Shown: positions 10,801-17,233, counted from the stretch's first letter. The stretch: 17,283 nucleotides of DNA from Beroe ovata (GCA_946803715.1 CAMPET010000126.1:152595-169877), one strand, 5' to 3'. Notes: generated by a model from the sequence alone, not told the origin. Translations and numbers: made by a program.

Positions 10801-13800
10801 CACGGTTTCGATTCCTTGTTTAACATGCCGTACAGCAAGGATCTCCACCGTGTTCGCCAGGCTAGGCACATAANACACACACACACACACACACACATAC
10901 ATACATACATACATACATACATACATACATACACATACATACATACATACATACACACACACAAAAACACACACAAAAACACACGCACACACACAGTACA
11001 CAAACACACGTGATCAGTGATCACCATAGTAGCGCCATTACTCCTGCTAAATTCACCACATTATGGTCACGTGATTATTCATTATTGGTCCTTCTTCTAG
11101 ATACAATGACTGGTTATAATTGAGGTGCACTGAAATTTGTGTGTTGTTGATCACAAGATGGCAAACTTAGGATTTAGGAAAAATGAAATTCATGTCGGTT
11201 TTTCCCTGGAATGGACCAAATTATCGTTTTTGGAAAAGATCATTAGTAGACCTAGTCGATAATTGCCTGTACCGGATAATTTCCCGTCGTTTATTGAACT
11301 GGTTCATTTTTGTGAGATTCCAAAACATGCCTAATTATTGTTCAGACTAATGTTTTGTGCATTAATTAGAACCGCCAAGAACAAGTTGAACTATGGAAGA
11401 TAGACCGTACGTATACCTATACAGTCACATCAGGATAATTACTTTCGCTCGACAATGAAACCCACCAGATGGGACGGCTCGCTGCTCATCCTGACATGTT
11501 GAGATGACGTCATAGCGGATGTTGGTGAAGACAGTAATGACGTCATGTTGTCACAGGGAATCTCATCATAGTCATTGCTGACACTCCCGTCCCCTGCCTC
11601 GCGGAGTGAGAGAGGAGGGGGGTCAGACGGGGATGTCGACTCGTACTGAGATCTGGGCGGGGAGGGGATTAGCGATAATGGAGTGCTCGGTAACCGGTAC
11701 CTAATGGTGGTCGGTAACCGATAATGGAGTGCTCGGTAACCGGTAATGGTTGTCGGTAACCGGTAATGGTTGTCGGTAACCGGTAATGGTGGTCGGTAAC
11801 CGATAATTGAGTGGTAAAAGAAGGCCCCTCCATAACATAGGTAACTCACACCGAAATTCACATTTATTGAGACCACGACATTTTAATCGTCCTCAACATT
11901 ATATAATTCTAGATAGTAGCTCAATCTACTAACTTGTTGTTGGGATAGCAGGAAGGCGGACAGCACATGTTCCCCTTCTGTCTCTTCTCGTCCACCACAG
12001 TCCTGGATGCACTTGTCCTCCGAGGAGGGAGAGGCGGGGACTCGTTGTGGTGGGGGAGGGAGCTACCGTTCTGTGGGGGGAAATGTGAGGAGATCACAGG
12101 ATAGTGTGGGGTCGGGGAGAGATTAATCTGGGGGGGGGGATTGTGGTGGGGAAGGGAGCTTCCGTTCTGTGGGAGACATCATGATAATGTGATAATGTGT
12201 GAAGGATCAATTGATCTGGGGAGGAGGCGACTCGTTATGATGCTGATCGATATGGGAGACATGGTTATTGGTTCCACGAGAGGGGACTTTATGCCCTGTG
12301 GGGTGAGGGTGTCACTGTACCCATTCTAACACGCGGATTGGTAAACCATTGAGAATACGAGAATACGTGTTGCCCTCCTCTCGGGGGAGGGTCAGTAGAC
12401 ATCGCACCATTGAAAAAAACATCTTATCGATTATACCATATTGCTGCACAATATGATCCTGCAATCTCGCAGGATAGCTCAATGATTGACAACATTGCAG
12501 ACACTGCATTGGATGATGCTATAGTAACTTGAGAGGTAACATGATCTACGGGAATACGAAATTTTCCGGGTTCTGGAAGACTCCGATGCCTTCATCAGAA
12601 TTTAATTATCTAGTGACTAATTTGTTGCTAAACGATTTAATTTGATTAATCATCATACCGAATTTTGGGTGTAAGGGGGTGCACACCCCTCTTGGAAACC
12701 CATCATAACAATTTGAGACGCATCATAACAATATGCTAATATGGGCCGCATGACGCATCTTTTCCACGTACCATAGCAGGGAATTGGTTGTTGTTTGGTA
12801 CAGTTGATTTCCGTGTGACGTCATCCTGGTTTATTGAGGTGTACACTGGGTCTTGGGACGACGATACCGACTGAAATAAGAGAGGTGGAGTTGATGAAGG
12901 AGTAGGAAAAATGTGTGAAGTTTCCAAGAACTCAAGAAGTAGAATGTAACAATTACTGTTCAAAACAGAAAATCAGCAAGCCACCGTCAATTGAAAATCG
13001 GTGAAAGATTTCATAATCATACGTATTTCAATTAATGATTCAAGAGCCCCTGATTAATTCAAATTGCCCACTAATTACAATTCCCACAAAAAGTATCCCA
13101 AGTATCCCAGTCATTACCGCTGTTTTCTGGTAAACAGGGGAGAGTGGAGGCGGGTGTCGCGCCAGTGTGCTGCTGTTTGGGTTTAGATTGTAATCCCGGC
13201 AAAACTTCTTGTACGCTTCCTCGAATATGGCTATCCTGTTACACGCCTGAACTCGGTTTATCTGCAAAAACACAGTTATGTTTCGGAATTTTGTTGCAGG
13301 GATTTGTACCACGGTGGAGACTCAAAAATACGATGATTGCAACTCATGATAGACCTGTCCATTGTTCAAGTTCCCATAATCACTAGAGTATCAATGCCCA
13401 CCTATTTCCCAATCAAAACTCATGACTACCAATAAAATTTTACCCTTCCAATAAAGCAATTCTTAGAAAAAGAGGTTTGAACAATGAACAGGATCTAGGC
13501 AAAAGACAATAATCTCCACTCTAACCTCCTTGAGTCTGTCGACCTCGTTTCTGAGCTGTGTAATCTCGTCGTTCTCCCCCTTCTCCACCAGCCTCTTCAA
13601 CCGGGCATTCTCAATCTCCCTGCTCCGGATCAAATCCTTTATCAACTTGACCTTCTTGCTAACCGACTCATCGTCTTGCTTCTTCTGAAGTTTCTAGGAT
13701 ATTTTATACTCAGATTGGGCATCTAACGAATAACAACAATTTAATGGAAACATTTCCATAATATTCAGATACTATACTCAGATTTAGGGAGGGAGAACAA

Positions 13801-14511
13801 GTCTTGATAAAAACACGAGTGTGAATAATAATCAAACGTTAGAAGTTGAGGCCTGTTTATTATCCGCATCATATTGAACCCGCCATCTCGCTATAACATG
13901 CCATGGCAGGGAAAAATGTCACCCAATACCGTGATATGGACGAACTCCACCTTTCATTCAATAACATTACCACCACTATAATGGTGTGGGTGCACCATAT
14001 TGTAACCATGGTAACACCACACCTGCCACATAACGGGTACCCAATACATATGTTTTACACAACTAGGGGAGCTGTAGGAAACAGCTCGAGAAAACCGTTT
14101 TCTAGCGGAAGTTGACAGGGAATTGGGAAAATAGTCTGGAAAAACAGTGCGAGAGAAACTTTACAGGGAGAAACAGTGAAGAAAGAAATGGGTAAAATAG
14201 GCAGAAGATGCTCCAGACAACACTCAAACAGCAACAAAACAACAATAGCACAGCAACAAAACAACAATAGCACAGCGACAAAACAACAATAGCACAACAA
14301 CCAACACAGAAACCAACAAACAACAACCTCCTGGCTCCTAATTCCTATAGTATCCACGTACCAGGTCCTCAATTTCGTTCTCCAGCGCAAGGATACTGTT
14401 GTTTTTCTCCGTCAGTTCATCCCGGAGTAGAGTTATCTGTTCCCGTAGCTTACCCGTGACAGCCTCGTGTTGCGCTATTACCTCGTGTTGTGCCGCTAGC
14501 TGATCACTCAT
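1721..14511 (-). CDS. PLEKHH/MAX-1-like gene, partial, spliced (overall model)
   Basis: This entry spans the thirteen exons listed separately. The predicted protein runs coiled coil, proline/serine-rich linker, MyTH4 domain. In animals this order with a MyTH4 domain of this type is typical of PLEKHH1/2/3 and nematode MAX-1, cytoplasmic adaptor proteins linked to membranes, microtubules and actin. Seen directly: consistent GT-AG borders, intron phases that match across most junctions (mainly phase 0), and heptad and MyTH4 motifs. Inferred: that all exons belong to one transcript. The two PH domains expected before MyTH4 are not recognised, and phases do not chain through the 5824-5672 exon, so either exons are missing or two genes lie head to tail. 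Both ends are open: no credible first exon right of 14511 and no FERM or stop codon left of 1721 was found. Confidence 0.6.
1829..2359 (-). other. Intron M-N (531 bp)
   Basis: It is AT-rich with no exon or repeat that I can support. Short CAG sites just inside it (for example before GTTTGATAATG near 1846) could serve as alternative acceptors for exon N but would break the phase. Confidence 0.6.
2360..2528 (-). CDS. MyTH4 exon M, conserved core (56 codons plus one base)
   Basis: The exon encodes PKDLYHTSRTLLTLTSSELV, NELYCQLLKQTHRQAPREIL, AYWHVLATVIPFILPT. NELYCQLLKQT is the hallmark helix of MyTH4 domains (family form NE[IL]YCQL[IL]KQT), and the W-x-x-L-A ... F-x-L-P that follows matches the usual WELLALCLGLFPP-type helix, although here YWHVLATVIPFILP replaces the commoner GWQLLALC form. 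The acceptor is CTACTCTCTCAG and the donor ACAG followed by GTACCAG, phase 1. This is the strongest functional call in the window. Confidence 0.88.
2529..3848 (-). other. Intron L-M (1320 bp)
   Basis: This is AT-rich sequence inside the MyTH4 domain coding region. It contains a near-palindrome TCTAGAATAATTCTAGA at 3617-3633. The plus-strand open frame at 3238-3432 has no splice or domain support. No other feature is seen. Confidence 0.6.
3849..3992 (-). CDS. MyTH4 exon L, N-terminal half (48 codons)
   Basis: The exon encodes NQLKQMLTSPALSHSCKPLS, HPLTNLTTPYHVSIALRINK, LLHEFAEC. The P-x-L-x-H-S ... PLT-x-L signature is the usual opening of a PLEKHH-type MyTH4 domain (PLT near the first helix), followed by the first helices. 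MyTH4 domains act as cargo or microtubule-binding modules, usually coupled to a FERM domain. The acceptor TTGTGTTTCAG and the donor GTGAGT are strong; both ends are phase 0. Confidence 0.85.
4150..4224 (-). CDS. MyTH4 lead-in exon K (25 codons)
   Basis: The exon encodes IFPTAQSDPETEVEKLMDKM then KHMGE. The acceptor CCCTGTTTCAG and the donor GAG followed by GTAAGC are both good, and both ends are phase 0. The pattern E-x-E-x-L ... G-E lines up with the stretch that directly precedes the MyTH4 core in vertebrate PLEKHH2, as I recall that family. It is joined to the next exon by a 157-bp intron. Confidence 0.8.
4329..4342. promoter_or_regulatory. X-box-like near-palindrome
   Basis: GTTACCATGGTTAC is identical to 8576-8589 and differs from the RFX X-box consensus at one fixed position of its second half-site. 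It lies in the intron between exons J and K. Confidence 0.25.
4403..4524 (-). CDS. Acidic exon J preceding MyTH4 (40 codons)
   Basis: The exon starts in phase 1 after CTCCTGCAG and encodes VKSSIGKLPTYTVADQASFS, DHPYELPPVDELDEDTSDKQ. It ends before GTACCTGG in phase 0. The segment is acidic and probably a flexible lead-in to the MyTH4 domain that follows in frame. If the acceptor is instead the AAG eight bases in, the exon would be phase 0 and could follow exon I directly. In PLEKHH proteins this position holds the end of the second PH domain, which I do not see here. Confidence 0.72.
4525..5671 (-). other. Intron-like stretch without visible exon
   Basis: This 1.15-kb AT-rich stretch shows no supported exon on either strand. 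The plus-strand open frame at 5099-5359 has no splice borders, no domain and no context. Confidence 0.45.
5672..5824 (-). CDS. Probable exon I (51 codons), linkage uncertain
   Basis: The minus strand encodes VYKMDWNALGDMRSIPNTKL followed by DVSQLKGMIKAMEQ, VDSSKVALALLLWRQIE. The tail is an amphipathic helix with strong protein character. The acceptor is ATTATTAG with a poor pyrimidine tract, and the donor is GAG followed by GTCTGC, which is weak. Phase is 0/0, which does not fit the phase 1 end of exon H or the phase 1 start of the next exon. Because AAAATGG near its start is a good initiation context, it might instead be the first coding exon of a separate or alternative transcript that leads into MyTH4. 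No domain is recognised. Confidence 0.5.
6668..6738 (-). CDS. Candidate small exon (unproven)
   Basis: Between an acceptor ATTGTAG and a strong donor GTAAGT the minus strand reads 23 full codons, EGEQWFMKKQEFIMFYSDLV then NIL, starting in phase 2 and ending in phase 1. The end phase matches the start of exon 4524-4403. A W-F-x-x-K ... F-Y-S pattern faintly recalls PH-domain strands, but this is a weak resemblance. The start phase fits exon H only if the weaker GTGTGA donor is used. A plus-strand open frame (6464-6679) overlaps part of it. Treat as a guess. Confidence 0.2.
6937..7721. other. Coding-like but frame-broken stretch
   Basis: Both strands have open stretches here. On the plus strand these include 6937-7185, 7179-7400 and 7443-7721. 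On the minus strand a stop-free run of about 112 codons ends at 7379 and includes YSLKEVATFEQYVVGTAVFL. None shows a domain I recognise, and no acceptor/donor pair joins them to the main gene. It may be an old mobile-element fragment inside the intron, or chance. Confidence 0.2.
8191..8231. repeat. 18-bp direct repeat, period 23
   Basis: CAGGTGTTAAATTCGGGG at 8191-8208 recurs at 8214-8231 with one substitution. Confidence 0.85.
8518..8531. promoter_or_regulatory. X-box-like palindrome (RFX site consensus)
   Basis: GTGACCATGGCAAC matches GTNRCC-N2-RGYAAC in every fixed position and is close to the ideal X-box GTTGCCATGGCAAC. Two weaker relatives lie within 60 bases: GTAGCCATGGTAAT at 8554-8567 and GTTACCATGGTTAC at 8576-8589. 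The latter two share arms that can form a 9-bp hairpin (8558-8566 with 8577-8585). Confidence 0.4.
9003..9124 (+). repeat. 122-bp interspersed repeat, copy 1 (SINE-like)
   Basis: This is the partner of the repeat at 10752-10873, in the same orientation. The B-box-like GGTTTCGATTCC is at 9055-9066 and the inverted pair CTGTACGG/CCGTACAG frames it. Unlike copy 2 it is not followed by a microsatellite but by ordinary sequence starting CCACTCTGTC. Confidence 0.6.
9323..9488 (-). CDS. Linker exon H (55 codons plus one base)
   Basis: The exon is open from the acceptor CCCTCCTCAG to the donor GTGAGT and encodes TLKRTEPLSPGCKREPSRSN, then a proline/lysine stretch, then GKRSWETLIDSLALVGFTDA and LPNQK. 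The last 25 residues are mixed hydrophobic/charged and look like the edge of a folded segment rather than linker. It starts in phase 0, matching exon G, and ends in phase 1 with GTGAGT (an alternative donor two bases earlier gives phase 2). No domain is recognised. The next exon in the chain could not be assigned with confidence. Confidence 0.7.
9489..10048 (-). other. Intron G-H with purine-rich tandem repeat
   Basis: This 560-bp intron contains a purine-rich repeat (9495-9672) and a very GC-rich block after the N at 9521. Beyond about 9700 it is ordinary AT-rich sequence with no visible gene. A minus-strand open frame at 9609-9842 mostly reflects the repeat and lacks splice borders. Confidence 0.5.
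9495..9672. repeat. GGGGAGTTGAGAGAG-type tandem repeat, interrupted
   Basis: Units of GGGGAGTTGAGAGAG and GTTCAGAGAGGGTTTCTGGGG recur through this stretch. On the minus strand it is a long pyrimidine tract leading into the exon H acceptor. It is interrupted at 9521-9577 by an N and about 55 bases of almost pure G/C with CpG-rich ends. Confidence 0.8.
10049..10303 (-). CDS. Proline-rich linker exon G (85 codons)
   Basis: The exon encodes 85 residues. It begins basic (VRLRSNSSSNTLTKPQRCGI) and becomes a proline/serine/tyrosine repeat: APLPPPPSPHY, SPHYSTPPLPPPTSPLYSTA, then NNNQQHNGNN. The recurrent SPHY/SPLY and PLPPP blocks look like internally duplicated ligands for SH3, WW or EVH1 domains (inference from motif class). 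The acceptor is CTTCCCAG and the donor is AAT followed by GTGAGTC. Both ends are phase 0 and fit exons F and H. The plus-strand open frame over the same bases is alanine/cysteine/arginine-rich, as expected of an antisense shadow. Confidence 0.8.
10752..10873 (+). repeat. 122-bp interspersed repeat, copy 2 (SINE-like)
   Basis: This matches 9003-9124 with five substitutions (about 96% identity) from GTGTGATTAGGC to GCTAGGCACATAA. GGTTTCGATTCC at 10804-10815 resembles a tRNA B box (GGTTCGANTCC), and TTAGGCTATC lies about 45 bases upstream, which is the spacing of a degenerate A box. The element ends directly at an N and a (CA)n/(TACA)n tail, as some SINEs do. Target-site duplications are not visible, so the SINE call is inference; an inverted pair CTGTACGG/CCGTACAG inside it would also fit a small foldback element. 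Confidence 0.6.
10875..11010. repeat. Compound microsatellite (CA)n-(TACA)n-(CA)n
   Basis: A run of AC dinucleotides is followed by many TACA tetranucleotides and then by CA/CAAAAA variants. It begins one base after the end of the 122-bp repeat, with a single N at 10874. The tyrosine/cysteine/valine-rich or histidine/threonine-rich open frames across it are repeat translations, not genes. Confidence 0.95.
11466..11652 (-). CDS. Linker exon F (62 codons)
   Basis: The exon starts in phase 2, completing a lysine codon with the AA left by exon E, and encodes 62 residues from SQYESTSPSDPPPLSLREAG to ...SSEPSHL. It is serine/proline/acidic and predicted to be disordered. DYDEIPCD resembles a tyrosine phosphorylation/SH2-type motif (inference). 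The acceptor is CCCCGCCCAG and the donor is CATCTG followed by GTGGGT, phase 0. A CAG seven bases into the exon would also keep a readable frame but would not match the phase of exon E. Confidence 0.78.
11673..11810. repeat. Minisatellite of CGGTAACCG-type units
   Basis: About seven units of 20-24 bp built on CGGTAATGGTTGTCGGTAAC and variants (CGATAATGGAGTGCTCGGTAAC) lie 21 bases upstream, on the minus strand, of the exon F acceptor. Each junction contains the near-palindrome GGTAACCG, so adjacent units can pair as short hairpins. Confidence 0.88.
11934..12166 (-). CDS. Proline-rich exon E with two in-frame acceptors
   Basis: The exon encodes a proline-rich segment. It carries two near-identical starts, both CCCACAG followed by AACGG(A/T)AGCTCCCT, at 12166 and 12070. 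Both are in the same frame, and the interval between them is fully open, so use of the upstream acceptor adds exactly 32 residues. The shared protein repeat is NGSSLPHHN; the common part then has SPPLPPRR, which fits a class II SH3-binding motif (PxxPxR), and a cysteine cluster MCCPPSCYP. The downstream acceptor has the better pyrimidine tract. The exon ends in phase 2 at AACAA followed by GTTAGT, which matches the next exon. Read past that donor, a stop appears four codons later. Confidence 0.75.
11973..12260. repeat. Tandem duplication, about 95 bp period, 3 copies
   Basis: Three units carry the same order of parts: a CTCCCA(CAG) stretch, a CACCACAA-like core and an AACGAGTC or proline-codon run. 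They are about 12260-12167 (decayed, with an in-frame TGA and no intact CAG acceptor), 12166-12071, and 12070 onward. The period is 94 to 96 bp, close to a multiple of three. The unit spans the end of the intron and the start of the exon. Confidence 0.75.
12167..12771 (-). other. Intron upstream of exon E
   Basis: This 605-bp intron ends in a decayed copy (about 12167-12260) of the exon E duplication unit. The rest shows short inverted repeats, such as the one around ATCCTGCAATCTCGCAGGAT near 12453-12474, and no further exon that I can support. Confidence 0.5.
12772..12870 (-). CDS. Linker exon D (33 codons)
   Basis: The exon encodes 33 residues starting SVSSSQDPVYTSINQDD and ending NNNQFPAM. 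It is serine/asparagine-rich and probably disordered; VYTSIN has the look of a possible tyrosine phosphorylation site, which is inference only. The acceptor TCTTATTTCAG is strong and the donor is ATG followed by GTACGTGG, the same eight bases that follow exon A. It is phase 0 at both ends. Confidence 0.75.
13118..13261 (-). CDS. Linker exon C (48 codons)
   Basis: The exon encodes 48 residues. The first half (INRVQACNRIAIFEEAYKKF) looks helical and amphipathic and may close the coiled coil; the second half switches to a proline/serine linker with ARHPPPLSPVY. The acceptor is TTTTTGCAG and the donor is GCG followed by GTAATG. It is phase 0 at both ends and is joined to its neighbours by short introns of 264 and 247 bp. 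I know of no named domain here. Confidence 0.8.
13526..13693 (-). CDS. Coiled-coil exon B (56 codons)
   Basis: The exon encodes 56 residues from KLQKKQDDESVSKKVKLIKD to ...QLRNEVDRLKE. It is rich in K, E, R and D with leucine, isoleucine and valine at heptad positions and no proline, so it continues the coiled coil of the previous exon. The acceptor is ATCCTAG before AAACTTCAG; a second AG nine bases further in would drop three residues and keep the frame. The donor is GAG followed by GTTAGAG. Start and end are both phase 0. The coiled coil likely mediates dimerisation, as inferred for PLEKHH proteins. Confidence 0.82.
14002..14015. promoter_or_regulatory. X-box-like palindrome (RFX site consensus)
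   Basis: GTAACCATGGTAAC matches the published X-box consensus GTNRCC-N2-RGYAAC in every fixed position. RFX transcription factors bind such sites. Here it lies in an intron; function is not shown. Confidence 0.4.
14231..14296. repeat. Minisatellite, 22 bp x 3
   Basis: The unit GCAACAAAACAACAATAGCA plus CA occurs three times in direct succession, with one substitution in the third copy (A to G near its start). It lies inside an intron. Confidence 0.9.
14362..14511 (-). CDS. Coiled-coil exon A (50 codons)
   Basis: The exon translates without stops into 50 residues beginning MSDQLAAQHEVIAQHEAVTG and ending in ...ALENEIEDL. Hydrophobic residues recur at heptad spacing (L, I, L, L, L, I) among charged and glutamine residues, which is typical of a parallel coiled coil. 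A pyrimidine-rich tract and a TAG lie just before it, so it is read as an internal exon starting in phase 0 although its first codon is ATG; that ATG could also be the translation start. The donor is CTG followed by GTACGTGG. It joins exon 13693-13526 in phase 0 and continues the same heptad pattern. No upstream exon is visible. Confidence 0.75.
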
Positions 14512-14660
14512 CTACAGAGGGAGGGNAGGAGGGGATGGGAGGGAGGGATGAGAGGGAGGGGTTAGAGTGAGGGGTTAGAGGGGGTGACATGTCAGAAGGA
14601 GGAGTATGAGGGGTTGCGAATAGGGGGAATTAGAATGAGGGGTTAAAACGAGTTGAAGAG
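14512..14660. repeat. Purine-rich tract before exon A acceptor
   Basis: GAGGGAGGGA and GAGGGGTTAGAG units, with an N at 14526, form a long polypyrimidine run on the minus strand directly upstream of the exon A acceptor. Confidence 0.65.
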
Positions 14661-14973
14661 TGTGGGGTTACGGTATGAAAACTTTTCGTAACCTGCCAGG
14701 TAGAATAGTGGGGCTTATTCCTATGCATGTGGTAAGGATTCAATAATGATACAAAAAAACAAGGGTCAAGGACCAAATATAACCAAAAATTTGACAGTTG
14801 TTGCAAGACGCCGTCAAAAATTAATCACCGACAAACAAAGCTCACGAAATATCAATATCCAACAACCTTACAATCAATGAAGATAGGATTGAAGCGCCTA
14901 CATAACAGCTGCTGAAAGCTGAAGTGCCAATGACCATTATACGGAGTTAGAGCTTGGTTAGAACAGTAGTGTC

Positions 14974-15890
14974 ATGACAAAGAGAAGATCTGTGATGTTG
15001 AAAGACGTAGAGATAGAGGAACAAAGCAAACTGCGGTTGCTATAGGTGATAAGATACTGATAATCACTAACCACAACAAAGAGCAGACGAAGAGTGATCA
15101 ATCAGACCGTATCAACTTAAATCATCAAATATTCATGCGCTGTAAAGTAATTAAATTGGAATACACTGATTCATATGAAAAAAGAGGGAATTATGGTCTT
15201 TTTGAGTTACAGAAGTACAAATTCCGAACACAATATTCGTGCTGAAACTCAATACACCAAAGATTCATGACGCCAACTTTATACCCAGGAAACAGTAAGT
15301 CGGTAATGGGACAAGAAAATAACTAAATAAGAATGCAACAAGCTCATGACAAGCAAAAATGATGATTCAAGGACCAATCAGGGCGTTGGTCCAATCCGAA
15401 GTTTCGATTTAAAATCCTTGATTGATTCAGACAATCGCGATATCTCCATCGAGAATGAAAGTCTCCTTTTTTGCGAACGGTTGAAGCATGAGACACTAAG
15501 TATACAATCGAACATTTACGACACGCTACTTTGAACAGACCTTTATACCGCAAACAACTAGTGATACCGCGAACTTCTACTAAATGTAAAGTTTAGCAAA
15601 ACCATCGAAATAAGTGATGAACCGAAAGAGAGCTCGATGAACAAAGACTTACTCAAAGATGGAATTACAAAAAAAAAGATGATTGAAAAAATGAAAGTTG
15701 GAGATTTACAAAAGATGATAAATTCGGTGAGAGTAACAGAAAAAGTGGAAATTCTACAAATTTCGAAAAATTGAAGCATGGTGATCTTCCTGCTATATGG
15801 GAGCATGTGAAGCCCCCTCCCAATTCCGTTTTCAGTGAATTCTGTGATAACCGAAACACCTCAATTCGACGTTTTACTTGTAACAACCAA

Positions 15891-15926
<36 letters not shown>

Positions 15927-16761
15927 TTCATTGAGCCTATAACTCGATTAGTGTTTTTGTGCCCCTGAAACACAACCTGAACAGAGATAACCACGCTGTA
16001 CAATGGGAAGTAGGTATGAGGCATCTGCATTTGACCCGTGGACAATTATCAACCATTGTCATATGGAATATATCCACAGAAATGTAGTCGTGTGTTTATG
16101 TCTGTATCTAAGTCTTTATTATGTGGACTTCAATTTCACGGAACAGATTTATTTATCAACGATCTGGAAAAAGATTCGCCGACATTGCCCTAAACTCAAG
16201 GTTAGCTTCTTTTCTATACTTACAAAATTACAACAAAACAACGACGAAATGTAATGGAGCCCAGCAACTTGCGCAACGTCGAACAACATATAGAACATAT
16301 AGAACAACATATAGTCGGCAATTTGCCTGTCAAAAAGAAACGCCACGTTGCAATAATGGCGAAAGACATACTGTATAGAGAAGTACCTATTGTACAAAGA
16401 AAAGTGTTAATGGACACACAATTTACAATTTTAGTCAAAGCCAGAAATAGATTTATTCATGTCTCATGATGATAGAATGATAGGAACCCAGGGTCGACCG
16501 TCGAATTTTGAAAGGACTTCACAAATCCGAAGTGCTACTATACGTCATATAAGACTTGGCAAACATCCAAATCTGTCACCCATTTCCATGCTCCGTATGT
16601 GGTTACCGCAGTCAATTGTCATAGTGAATAGTCATGTCATGTTCCATTATTCGACAGGAATTAGACAACAAGATGACAGCCGATGTCACAGAGTGCTTCA
16701 TCTCAAAGAAAAAACATTAAAAAATATGCCGAAAAGTGCTGAAACCCGGCTTGAAGCATAA
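14974..16761 (+). pseudogene. Frame-shifting coding-like region, unidentified
   Basis: Consecutive plus-strand open stretches have protein-like composition but change frame: 14974-15045 (starting MTKRRSVMLKDVEIEEQSKL), 15033-15245 (AVAIGDKILIITNHNKEQTK onward), a short run to about 15292, 15331-15537, 15565-15774 (with KMKVGDLQKMINSVRVTEKV), then 16254-16469 and 16459-16761 beyond a (CA)n tract. The first two overlap by a few bases with a frame change. I recognise no domain in any of them, neither reverse transcriptase nor transposase motifs. They could be a decayed gene or mobile element, a spliced gene I cannot parse, or chance in AT-rich sequence. Confidence 0.25.
15892..15925. repeat. Microsatellite (CA)17
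   Basis: This is an uninterrupted CA dinucleotide run. Confidence 0.97.
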
Positions 16762-16903
16762 GAAATATATCGGTGACAACTGAAGTGTCCCCTGTTAATA
16801 ACAGCTGTAGACGGTATTTAGATAGTATAGGATAGTATAAAATGGGGTTAATAATGAGTAAAATGTGCCTTATTGTTTGTTGATATGAACATGCGTCAAA
16901 CAT

Positions 16904-16954
16904 ATGTGTTTGTGTGTGTCTGTGTGTGAGTGTCTGTGTTTGAGTGTGTGTTTG
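16904..16954. repeat. Imperfect GT-rich repeat
   Basis: GTGT runs are broken by TTT, CT and GA. Confidence 0.8.
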
Positions 16955-17174
16955 TCACGTTATAGGTACAAGGATATAACCTCACTTCATCACTTTATCT
17001 TCGGTCGAATGGGGAAGATCAACAAACATCGGCAATAGACGAATAATATGACACGTGGGATGAGAACTGCCTAACAACTGAAGCAACGCGGCAGTCAGAC
17101 CAAAATACACTTTCCGTTGACAAGCTCTAAATAAACACCGGAATAGTGAGCTTATTATCAGTAATATGCGTGCT

Positions 17175-17179
17175 TGTGT

Positions 17180-17222
<43 letters not shown>

Positions 17223-17233
17223 CGTGCGTGTGT
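17175..17233. repeat. Microsatellite (GT)n
   Basis: A long GT run with a GA interruption near its start and GC interruptions at its end. Confidence 0.95.

Larger units (their letters stand above)
10304..11465 (-). other. Intron F-G with inserted repeat and microsatellite
   Basis: This 1162-bp intron holds one copy of a 122-bp interspersed repeat at 10752-10873 followed at once by a long (CA)n/(TACA)n tract. No exon is visible in the rest. Confidence 0.55.
13694..14361 (-). other. Intron with 22-bp tandem repeat
   Basis: This 668-bp intron lies between the two coiled-coil exons. It contains a 22-bp unit repeated three times at 14231-14296 and an X-box-like palindrome at 14002-14015. The minus-strand open frames over the repeat are leucine/valine/cysteine-rich translations of the repeat and are not treated as coding. 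Confidence 0.6.

Noticed and set aside
10744-11027. Cysteine/valine/tyrosine-rich minus-strand frames and the histidine/threonine-rich plus frame
   Set aside because: They are translations of the (CA)n/(TACA)n microsatellite plus the 122-bp repeat.
14055-14390. 111-codon minus-strand frame rich in leucine, cysteine and phenylalanine, resembling a membrane protein
   Set aside because: It is the antisense of the 22-bp CAACAAAA repeat within an intron, and it overlaps exon A out of frame.
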